Below are positions 37,110 through 44,159 of a stretch of 64,000 nt of DNA, piece by piece. The stretch is taken from the NCBI RefSeq assembly GCF_047553045.1, contig NZ_CP180208.1, positions 1,984,001 through 2,048,000 on the forward strand, written 5' to 3'. The translations under genes and the position numbers were made by a program. Within the stretch, counting starts at the first letter, position 1, and every line of letters starts with the position of its first letter. The stretch comes from Sphingomonas_L flavalba_A. Its GTDB lineage: Bacteria; Pseudomonadota; Alphaproteobacteria; Sphingomonadales; Sphingomonadaceae. Under the pieces are notes generated by a model. That model saw only the letters and a program-made list of their open reading frames with translations. It was not told the DNA's origin and made no database searches.

Positions 37110-39431
37110 GTGAACCAGAACGTCCCGGCTGTCATGCGAAACGATGCGACGACGCCCGTTTCCCCCAGCGCGCTGCTCGCGCTCGGTTGTGCCGGCCTGA
37201 TGGCGGGCGCCTCCCCGGCGCTGGCGCAGGGCGACGCGGCACAGCGCCTCGGCGGCGTCACCGTCACCGACACGGCGATCGACGACAGCTACAACCGGGC
37301 GGAACGGGATTCGGCGAAAAGCACCGCGCCGCTGCTCGATACACCGCAAACGGTCAGCGTGATCCCACAGGAGGTGATCCGCGACCGTGGCGCCCGCACC
37401 CTGTCGGAAGTGCTGCGCAACACGCCGGGAATCAGCTTCAACGCGGGCGAAAACGGCTTCGGCACCTCGGCCAGCAACTTCTCGCTGCGCGGCTTCGACG
37501 CCAGCGGTGACGTGTTCATCGACAATGCGCGAGATTCCGGCAGCTACGCCCGCGACATGTTCAACACCGAATCGGTGGAAGTGGTGAAGGGCGCCGCCGC
37601 CGACAACGGCCGCGGCAGCGCCGGCGGCTTCGTCAACATCAACACCAAGAAGCCGGTCCTCGACACATTCGTGGCAGGCGACGTCAGCTACGGCTTCGAC
37701 CAGTATAACAGCAAGGCCCGCAAGCGCGGCGCCATCGACATCAATCAGTCGCTCGGCGGCCTTGCGGCCGTCCGCCTGAACGCGGTCGTCGAAGATAGCG
37801 GCGTCGCCGGGCGGGAGCTCGCCCGCGCAAAGCTGTGGGGCGTCGCGCCGTCGATCGCGATAGGCCTCGGCACCAACTTCACCGCCACGCTATCCTGGGA
37901 ACATGTCGAGCGCGACGACCGGCCGGACTGGGGCGTGCCCGGCGCGGCGATCGAAAACACCTTCCGCTATGATCCGGCGACCCGTGGCGCACCGCGCGAC
38001 GCCTATTACGGCCTCGTCACCGATTTCGACGACGCGACCAGCGACGCCGGTCTCGCGCGGTTTACCTACGAACCGGTCAGCGGCCTCGTTCTCGCCAACC
38101 AGACGCGCTGGTCGCGGGTGAAGCGGCACGCGCGTTTCACCATCCCGACCGGCTTTGTCGCTCCCGACACCGTCAACAGCAACACGCTGTTCTACAACCG
38201 GGTCAACAAGAGCATCAGCAACCTGACCTCGGTCAACGCGCAGTTCAATACCGGCGTCGCCCGCCATTCGGTCGCGGCCGGCGTTGAGCTAAGCTGGGAA
38301 AAGTCGGACGCGCTGCGTTCGGGTAATGGCGTACCGGCATCGGGCGCCACTGATCTGTTCGACCCCGATCCGCGCCGTGTCGGCGCCGCGCCGTTCACCC
38401 CGACGCAGATCGCCCGCGCCGATATCGAGACCTTCGCCGTCTACCTGTTCGACACGATCTCGTTCGGCGACAAATTCGAGATCAGCGGCGGCGTGCGCGG
38501 CGAAGGCTACCGCGTCGAAATCGACAGCCTGACGACGGCCGGCGCGCCGACCGGCGCCTTCGACAATTTCCGCCGTTCGCCCTTCACCTGGGGCGGCCGC
38601 ATCGGGCTGAACTGGAAGCCGGTGGAAAACGCCAGCCTCTATGCCTCCTTCGGCACCTCTGCCCTGCCGGCCGGTTCCTACCTGTCCAACCCCGATGCGT
38701 CGCGGACCGGCGACAACGTCTTCCCAGGCCTCGTCGACGGCGCCCGCCCGGTGCGCTCGCACAACTATGAGGTCGGCGCCAAGCTCGACCTGTTCGACGG
38801 CGGTTTGTCACTGGCACTGGCCGGCTTCCGGGGTGAAAAGCGCAACGTCCCTGTCGTCGGCCGCCCGGCCGCGACCGGCAGCAACAGCCTGCAGGGCTAT
38901 CAGAAACTGATCGTCCAGGGCGGCGAATTCAGCGTCAGCGGCCAGGTCACGCCGGAATGGAACATCTTCGGCGGCATACTGGTCATGGACAGTAAGCGCC
39001 GGTTGAGCGATGCGATGGAAACCGCCCTCGGCTTCGGCAATCCGGGCGACTACAACGCCAGCTTCCCGGCCTCGGGTCTGAATGGCGACCGGCTGGCCTT
39101 CACGCCCAATTTCCAGGCGACGATGTGGACCAGCTACCGCCTGCCGTTCGGCCTGACCATCGGCGCCGGCGTCCAGCATGTCGGCTCGTCCTACCTTGGG
39201 CGGCCGGACGATGCGACCCGCGTCATCCCCAACGGCATCTTCGGCAAACTGCCGGCTTATACGCTGGTCAATGCGATGCTTGCCTATGATGTCACCGAAA
39301 CCGTCAATATCCGCCTCAACATCGACAATATCGCTAATGAGAAGTATGCGCTGTCGACAAACTGGAACGGAACCCGCGCCAGCCTAGGGGCGCCGCGCAG
39401 CTTCCTCGTGAGCCTCGGCTTCCGTTTCTAG
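37110..39431 (+). CDS. TonB-dependent siderophore receptor
   Basis: A 773-residue receptor. The GTG at 37110 has GGAG 7-8 nt upstream; an ATG at 37134 is the alternative. The signal peptide ends near SPALAQG. The siderophore-receptor signatures are present: LLDTPQTVSVIPQEVIRDRG in the plug, SLRGFDASGDVFIDNARDSG, and VEVVKGAAADNGRGSAGGFVN. The barrel closes with VSLGFRF. It belongs to the FhuE/FpvA/Fiu-like catecholate or hydroxamate receptors. A Fur-like box lies just upstream, and PiuC, an oxidase and TonB follow, a set that recurs in iron-scavenging loci. Confidence 0.93.
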   Translation: MNQNVPAVMRNDATTPVSPSALLALGCAGLMAGASPALAQGDAAQRLGGVTVTDTAIDDSYNRAERDSAKSTAPLLDTPQTVSVIPQEVIRDRGARTLSEVLRNTPGISFNAGENGFGTSASNFSLRGFDASGDVFIDNARDSGSYARDMFNTESVEVVKGAAADNGRGSAGGFVNINTKKPVLDTFVAGDVSYGFDQYNSKARKRGAIDINQSLGGLAAVRLNAVVEDSGVAGRELARAKLWGVAPSIAIGLGTNFTATLSWEHVERDDRPDWGVPGAAIENTFRYDPATRGAPRDAYYGLVTDFDDATSDAGLARFTYEPVSGLVLANQTRWSRVKRHARFTIPTGFVAPDTVNSNTLFYNRVNKSISNLTSVNAQFNTGVARHSVAAGVELSWEKSDALRSGNGVPASGATDLFDPDPRRVGAAPFTPTQIARADIETFAVYLFDTISFGDKFEISGGVRGEGYRVEIDSLTTAGAPTGAFDNFRRSPFTWGGRIGLNWKPVENASLYASFGTSALPAGSYLSNPDASRTGDNVFPGLVDGARPVRSHNYEVGAKLDLFDGGLSLALAGFRGEKRNVPVVGRPAATGSNSLQGYQKLIVQGGEFSVSGQVTPEWNIFGGILVMDSKRRLSDAMETALGFGNPGDYNASFPASGLNGDRLAFTPNFQATMWTSYRLPFGLTIGAGVQHVGSSYLGRPDDATRVIPNGIFGKLPAYTLVNAMLAYDVTETVNIRLNIDNIANEKYALSTNWNGTRASLGAPRSFLVSLGFRF

Positions 39432-39449
39432 GGACAAGGGGGAGTCCGT

Positions 39450-39477
39450 GCGTCGTCCGGGTCCCTCCGGACGGCGC
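39450..39477 (+). other. Stable intergenic hairpin between receptor and piuC
   Basis: GCGTCGTCCGG (39450-39460) pairs with CCGGACGGCGC (39467-39477) with one G-U pair around a 6-nt loop. It lies 18 bp after the receptor stop and 17 bp before the piuC start. No U-run follows, so it may be a partial terminator or an RNA-processing/stability element that lowers expression of the downstream genes relative to the receptor. Confidence 0.55.
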
Positions 39478-39493
39478 ATGGACGGAGGTTGCG

Positions 39494-40174
39494 ATGCTCA
39501 TCCAGATTCCGGCCGTGCTCAGCCCCGAAGAGGCGGCCGGGTATCGCGCCCGGCTGGAACAGGCCGCCTGGCGGGACGGCGCCGGCACCGCCGGGCATGT
39601 CGCGGCACAGGCCAAAACCAACCTCCAGCTTGCCGACGACGATCCGCTCGGCCGCGCGCTCGGCGCCGCGATCGTCGACCGGCTGGCGGCAATGCCGCGC
39701 TTCATCGCCGCCGCGCTGCCGCTGCGTGTGCTGCCGCCACGCTTCAACTGCTATGCTGGCGGCGGCGCCTATGGTCGCCATGTCGACAGCGCAATATTCA
39801 CCGCCCCCGGCGGCCGGGAAAGGGTCCGCAGCGATCTGTCCGCCACCCTCTTCCTCAGCGAACCGGACAGCTATGACGGCGGCGCGCTGATCGCCGAATT
39901 CGGTGCCGGCGACCAGCCGGTGAAGCTGCCGGCCGGCCATCTCCTGCTCTACCCGGCGAGCTCGCTGCATCAGGTGACGCCGGTAACGCGCGGTATGCGC
40001 TTCGCCGCATTCTTCTGGGTGCAGAGCATCGTCCGAACACAAGCGCGGCGGACGATGCTGCTCGCTCTCGACGACAGCATCCAGGCGCTATCGGCCCGCG
40101 ATCCGGCGGAACCGGAGGTCGTGCGACTGACCGGCCTCTATCACAACCTGCTGCGCGAATGGGCCGAAACATGA
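39494..40174 (+). CDS. piuC: Fe(II)/2-oxoglutarate PKHD-type hydroxylase
   Basis: A 226-residue 2-oxoglutarate dioxygenase of the PiuC/YbiX family. The iron triad is His and Asp in YGRHVDSAIFTAPGG (about residues 96-98) and the distal His in SSLHQVTPVTRG (about residue 159), with the Arg of the following RFAAFF binding 2-oxoglutarate. In many proteobacteria piuC lies beside a siderophore receptor and is Fur-controlled; it may modify the siderophore or its receptor. The family function is not firmly established. It overlaps the next gene by 4 nt. Confidence 0.9.
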   Translation: MLIQIPAVLSPEEAAGYRARLEQAAWRDGAGTAGHVAAQAKTNLQLADDDPLGRALGAAIVDRLAAMPRFIAAALPLRVLPPRFNCYAGGGAYGRHVDSAIFTAPGGRERVRSDLSATLFLSEPDSYDGGALIAEFGAGDQPVKLPAGHLLLYPASSLHQVTPVTRGMRFAAFFWVQSIVRTQARRTMLLALDDSIQALSARDPAEPEVVRLTGLYHNLLREWAET

Positions 40175-41268
40175 CGTTGCCGCCGCTCGCCCGCATCCCG
40201 GCGGAGGTTGCCGCCGTCGGCGATTATGTGGCGCTCGCCCACGAAAGGCTAAGCGCTGGCGCCTGGGCCTATCTCGCGGGCGGGGCCGGCGACGAAGCGA
40301 CGCTGGCCGAAAATGACGCGGCCTGGGCGCGGCTGCAGCTGCGCCAGCGGGTGCTGCGCGATCTGTCCGGCGCCACCACCCGCACCACCCTGTTCGGGAC
40401 GGAGATGACCGCGCCGATCCTCATCGCCCCGATCGCTTTCCAGCGCCTCGCTCACCCGGATGGCGAGCGGGCGACGGCCGCGGCCGCCGCCGCCCTCGGT
40501 ACGCCGATGGTGGTCAGCACTCAGGCCAGCGAAACGATCGAGGCAATCGCCGCGGTCAGCCCCGCCCCGCTGTGGTTCCAACTCTATATCCAGCCGGATC
40601 GCGCCTTCACCACGGCGCTGGTCCGTCGGGCCGAACAGGCGGGGTACCGCGCGCTGGTCGTCACCGTCGACGCGCCGGTCACCGGCATGCGCAACCGTGA
40701 ACAGCGCGCGGGCTTCACACTGCCGCCGGGGGTGGAGGCGGTCAATCTCCGCGGCCTGCCCCCCCTGCCACCGGCGCCGCAGGACGCATTGCTGTTTGGA
40801 ACCCCGCTCGCCGCCGCCGCACCGGGCTGGGACGATCTCGCCTGGCTCCGCGCACAGACCCGGCTGCCGCTGCTTGCCAAGGGGGTTACCGACCCTGGCG
40901 ACGCTCGCCGCGCGCTCGCCGCCGGGGTGGATGGGATTATCGTCTCCAACCATGGCGGCCGGGTACTGGACGGCCTGCCGGCGACAGCGGCGCTGCTGCC
41001 GGCGGTGGTAGAGGCGGTCGCCGGCCAGGTGCCGGTTCTGGTCGACGGCGGCATCCGACGCGGCACGGACATCGTTCGCGCCCTCGCCCTCGGCGCGGCG
41101 GCCGTGATGGTCGGCCGCCCGTGCATATTCGCGCTCGCCGCGGCCGGTGCCCCCGGCGTCGCCCATGTACTGCGTATCCTGCGCGCCGAACTGGAACTGG
41201 CGATGGCGTTGACCGGCTGCCCCACCCTCGCAGCGATCGATCGCTCTGTGCTCGCGCCGTCCGCATGA
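40171..41268 (+). CDS. FMN-dependent 2-hydroxyacid oxidase/dehydrogenase
   Basis: A 365-residue TIM-barrel flavoprotein of the LldD/glycolate oxidase family, starting at the ATG in the ATGA overlap with piuC (40171). Family landmarks are YLAGGAGDEATL at the N-terminus, PILIAPIAFQRLAHPDGE, WFQLYIQPD, LVVTVDAPVTGMRNRE, and the active-site SNHGGRVLDG with the catalytic His and substrate-binding Arg. It oxidises a 2-hydroxyacid such as lactate to the 2-oxoacid. Its tight coupling between piuC and tonB suggests a role in iron acquisition, perhaps acting on a hydroxycarboxylate siderophore or supplying 2-oxoacid, but this is inference. Confidence 0.88.
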   Translation: MTLPPLARIPAEVAAVGDYVALAHERLSAGAWAYLAGGAGDEATLAENDAAWARLQLRQRVLRDLSGATTRTTLFGTEMTAPILIAPIAFQRLAHPDGERATAAAAAALGTPMVVSTQASETIEAIAAVSPAPLWFQLYIQPDRAFTTALVRRAEQAGYRALVVTVDAPVTGMRNREQRAGFTLPPGVEAVNLRGLPPLPPAPQDALLFGTPLAAAAPGWDDLAWLRAQTRLPLLAKGVTDPGDARRALAAGVDGIIVSNHGGRVLDGLPATAALLPAVVEAVAGQVPVLVDGGIRRGTDIVRALALGAAAVMVGRPCIFALAAAGAPGVAHVLRILRAELELAMALTGCPTLAAIDRSVLAPSA

Positions 41269-41945
41269 TCCACGCTCGCGTTCAACCGGCCGAAGCTAAC
41301 GGCGGCAGTCGCTACCGCCCGCGCGGCGGCCTCGACCCGACGGCACTCGGCGTCGTGGTGCTTTTGCACCTGCTTGGGCTGGCGGCGATCGCCACCCATC
41401 GCATCGCGGCCGAAGCGAAAACGGAGGTACGGATGGAACTGCTGACCTTCGACCTTGCGCCACCTCCGCCGCCGACCGACCCGGATATCCCGGAGCAGGT
41501 GGTGCCGCCGCCCCCGGCCGTCCACATCCCACCGCCAATCGTGCCAGTCGCGCTGGTCCGCCCACCAACCCTTGCGGTGATGACCGAGCCGCCACCCCCC
41601 GAACCGCCGTCGGAACCGCGCCCGGCGGCATCGCCTACCGTCGTCCCGGTCTCGCGGCCAATGGCTGGCGGCGACCTGTCGACATCGATGGTCCACGCCC
41701 CACCGCCGCGCTACCCGCGCGAATCCCGCCGGCGGCGGGAACAGGGCACCGTGCTGCTTGCCCTTGTCCTCGGCGTGGACGGCAGCGTCACCGAGATCCG
41801 CGTCGCGCGTAGCAGCGGCTTCGCCCGGCTGGACGAGGCGGCGCTTGACGCTGTCCGCCGCTGGCGCTGGTCGCCCACTGTCCGCAACGGCGTTGCCGTG
41901 CCGATCCGCGGCACGGTGGAGATACCCTTTGTGCTGACCGGCTGA
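41265..41945 (+). CDS. tonB: TonB energy-transducing protein
   Basis: A 226-residue TonB, starting in an ATGA overlap with the oxidase gene (41265). One hydrophobic N-terminal helix (about residues 28-45, ALGVVVLLHLLGLAAIA) anchors it. A Pro-rich periplasmic spacer (residues 65-130, runs of PPPPP and EPPSEP) follows, then the C-terminal TonB domain PPPRYPRESRRRREQGTVLL with VDGSVTEIRVARSSG and the terminal EIPFVLTG. It transfers proton-motive force via ExbBD to the outer-membrane receptor encoded four genes earlier. exbB and exbD are not in the window. Confidence 0.92.
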   Translation: MIHARVQPAEANGGSRYRPRGGLDPTALGVVVLLHLLGLAAIATHRIAAEAKTEVRMELLTFDLAPPPPPTDPDIPEQVVPPPPAVHIPPPIVPVALVRPPTLAVMTEPPPPEPPSEPRPAASPTVVPVSRPMAGGDLSTSMVHAPPPRYPRESRRRREQGTVLLALVLGVDGSVTEIRVARSSGFARLDEAALDAVRRWRWSPTVRNGVAVPIRGTVEIPFVLTG

Positions 41946-42022
41946 CCGCGCCGATGCGAATTGGGGCTGCCAAGCGGGCGCGGCGACAGTATGAGGCGCC
42001 GTTGCGTAAGGGAGTTCCGGTG

Positions 42023-42436
42023 ATGATCACCCGGCTGGCATCGATATCGGTCGGCGCGGCCCTGGCTGCGGGCATGGCCATGCCGCTGCACGCGGCGGAA
42101 GACCGCTCGATCGGCATCTGGCGCAACCCGCAAAACAGCGTCCATGTCCGCTCGGCGCCATGCGGAGACAGCATGTGCGGCACCGTTGTCTGGGCAAACG
42201 AAAAGGCAAAGGCCGATGCCCGGCGCGGCGGCACGGAAACGCTGATCGGACTGGAGCTGTTTCGCGACTTCCGCAAGGACAAGGCAGGCAACTGGCGTGG
42301 AAAGGTGTTCGTGCCCGACATCAACAAGACATTTTCTGGGGCGATCAAGGTGATAGACCCGAACACGTTGAAAGGCAGCGGCTGCCTGATCGGCCGGGTC
42401 GGCTGCAAGTCGCAGACCTGGACGCGGATCGAATGA
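42023..42436 (+). CDS. DUF2147-family secreted protein
   Basis: A 137-residue secreted protein starting at the ATG at 42023 with AGGGAG upstream; a longer frame from 41954 lacks a ribosome site. The signal peptide is cleaved near MPLHAAE. The mature part has the DUF2147 features GIWRNPQNSVHVR, CGTVVW, GLELFRDFRKDKAGNWRGKVFVPD and a C-terminal GCLIGRVGCKSQTWTR with paired Cys. The function of the family is unknown; it is a small beta-barrel predicted in the periplasm. It overlaps the L,D-transpeptidase gene by 4 nt. Confidence 0.85.
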   Translation: MITRLASISVGAALAAGMAMPLHAAEDRSIGIWRNPQNSVHVRSAPCGDSMCGTVVWANEKAKADARRGGTETLIGLELFRDFRKDKAGNWRGKVFVPDINKTFSGAIKVIDPNTLKGSGCLIGRVGCKSQTWTRIE

Positions 42437-43428
42437 CCGCTCCCGTCGTCCTGTCCCGGCGCCGGCTGATGGCGGCGGTGCCGCTGCTGGCGCTATTCGG
42501 TGCCGCCCCGGCCCTTGCCCAGTCGCTTGCCAGCGGCTCGATCGCCGACAGCGTCGAACGAATGAAGCCCGGCGAATATCTGTGGGCGCCGGATATCGCG
42601 CCGCAAGGACCGGTGGTGATCATCGTCAGCATCGAAACCCAGCGCGCCTATGTTTACCGCAACGGCGTGCTGATCGGCATCTCGACCGCCTCGACCGGCA
42701 AGGCGGGCCACGAAACCCCGACCGGGGTATTCACGATCCTGCAGAAGAAGGTCGACCACAAGTCGAACCTCTACAACAACGCGCCGATGCCGTTCATGCA
42801 GCGGCTGACCTGGGACGGCATCGCCATGCACGCCGGCAACCTGCCGGGCTATCCCGCCTCGCACGGCTGCATCCGCTTGCCGCGCAAATTTGCCGAGCAG
42901 CTCTATGCTGTCACCCGCCTCGGTCTGACCGTGGTCGTCACCGACCGCGCGGCAGTGCCACGGATCGCGCCGGAACCCGGCTTTCTTCAGGAACCGGCGG
43001 CAGAGGCGGCCACCCTTGCCGGCCGCGCCTGGTGGCGGCCGGAACGGGCGCCGGACGGCCCGTTGTCCATCGTCATCAGCACCGCCGACCGGCGCATGCT
43101 GGTCCTGCGCAACGGCGTGACGATCGGATCGGCGCCGGTCGCGATCTCCGAGACGGTCGACGGCCCGCGCGCCTATACGCTGCGCGCGGTCGATGCGGCC
43201 GGTTTCCACTGGATGCGCCTGCTGCTGCCCGGCCAGGGCGCCGATGGCGAGCCGGCCGAAGTCAGCTCGGCCGAGCGCGCCCGCCTCCGCCTGCCGGAGG
43301 ATTTCCGCCAGGCCCTCGCCGCCGCGCTGGCCCCCGGCGCCACGGTTGTGGTAACCACCGACACGTTGCAGAGCGGCGCCACCGGCAGAAAGCTGACGGT
43401 GATCGCCGGAGAGGACAGACCGGAATGA
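42433..43428 (+). CDS. L,D-transpeptidase (YkuD domain)
   Basis: A 331-residue exported enzyme starting in an ATGA overlap with the DUF2147 gene. The signal peptide (residues 1-28) carries SRRR, so export by Tat is possible. The YkuD domain covers about residues 58-170 and ends in the catalytic motif SHGCIRLP, whose Cys forms the acyl intermediate. A second, degenerate YkuD-like repeat follows (about residues 200-325: LSIVISTADRRMLVLRNG) without the catalytic motif. It forms 3-3 crosslinks in peptidoglycan or attaches proteins to it. Translationally coupled to the next gene. Confidence 0.88.
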   Translation: MTAPVVLSRRRLMAAVPLLALFGAAPALAQSLASGSIADSVERMKPGEYLWAPDIAPQGPVVIIVSIETQRAYVYRNGVLIGISTASTGKAGHETPTGVFTILQKKVDHKSNLYNNAPMPFMQRLTWDGIAMHAGNLPGYPASHGCIRLPRKFAEQLYAVTRLGLTVVVTDRAAVPRIAPEPGFLQEPAAEAATLAGRAWWRPERAPDGPLSIVISTADRRMLVLRNGVTIGSAPVAISETVDGPRAYTLRAVDAAGFHWMRLLLPGQGADGEPAEVSSAERARLRLPEDFRQALAAALAPGATVVVTTDTLQSGATGRKLTVIAGEDRPE

Positions 43429-44039
43429 CCGACAGCCTGTCGCGTCGACAGATTTTGCGGGTGGCCGCCGGGGCGGCGCTGGGCGGCATCGCTTCGCCGC
43501 TGCTCGCCGCCCTGCCCGCCGGCGATCCGAAGGCGCTGTCCGGGCTGATCGCCCGCGCCAACGCGGCGCTCGACCGGCATGGCGCGCGCGTCACCGTCCG
43601 CGACCGCTTTGCCGTGGCGGACTTTTCGGCACCGTCCTGGTTGCCGCGCTTCCACCTTGTCGACCGGGCAAGTGGGCGGGTCACGCCGCTGCTCGTCGCC
43701 CATGGCCGCGGTTCAGACCCGGCGCACAGCGGCTGGGTCCGGCGGCTGTCCAACGAGCCCGGTTCGCTCGCCTCCTCGGCCGGCGCCTATCTCGCCGGCG
43801 ACGCCTATGTCGGCAAGCACGGCCGGTCGCGGCGGCTGATCGGGCTTGATCCGACCAACAACAATGCGGAGGCGCGGGCAATCGTCGTCCATGCCGCATG
43901 GTATGTCGGGCCGGGCATGGTGCGCGACCACGGCAAGCTGGGGCGCAGCGAAGGCTGTTTCGCCTTCTCCGATACCGACCTCGCCCTCGTCATGGACCAG
44001 CTGGCGCCGGGCACCCTGCTCTACGCCGACCGCGCCTGA
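43425..44039 (+). CDS. Murein L,D-transpeptidase catalytic-domain protein (YkuD_2 type)
   Basis: A 204-residue secreted protein with a twin-arginine-like start (SRRQILRVAAGAALGG). The catalytic motif is LGRSEGCFAF, the pattern of the YkuD_2/DUF1460-like group in which the Cys after SEG is the nucleophile and a His in VVHAAWYVGPGMVRDHGK assists. It begins in an ATGA overlap with the preceding L,D-transpeptidase, so the two probably act together on cell-wall crosslinks. It ends the long plus-strand run that begins with the siderophore receptor. Confidence 0.82.
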   Translation: MTDSLSRRQILRVAAGAALGGIASPLLAALPAGDPKALSGLIARANAALDRHGARVTVRDRFAVADFSAPSWLPRFHLVDRASGRVTPLLVAHGRGSDPAHSGWVRRLSNEPGSLASSAGAYLAGDAYVGKHGRSRRLIGLDPTNNNAEARAIVVHAAWYVGPGMVRDHGKLGRSEGCFAFSDTDLALVMDQLAPGTLLYADRA

Positions 44040-44102
44040 ACACCGCCTTCCTCGTCCGCTAAAAAATGACGGCGGGAGATGGCTGCCATCACCCTTTCCG
44101 CA

Positions 44103-44117
44103 GGCACCATTGGTGCC
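44103..44117. terminator. Hairpin between convergent genes
   Basis: GGCACC-ATT-GGTGCC is a perfect 6-bp stem with a 3-nt loop. It is followed at 44121-44137 by a second imperfect GC-rich dyad centred on TTCCCGGAA. It lies between the L,D-transpeptidase gene and the convergent TonB-receptor gene and may end either transcript. No U-tract is present. Confidence 0.45.
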
Positions 44118-44159
44118 GACCCGTTCCCGGAACCGGGTGACGGGCCGGCACTCCTTGCT

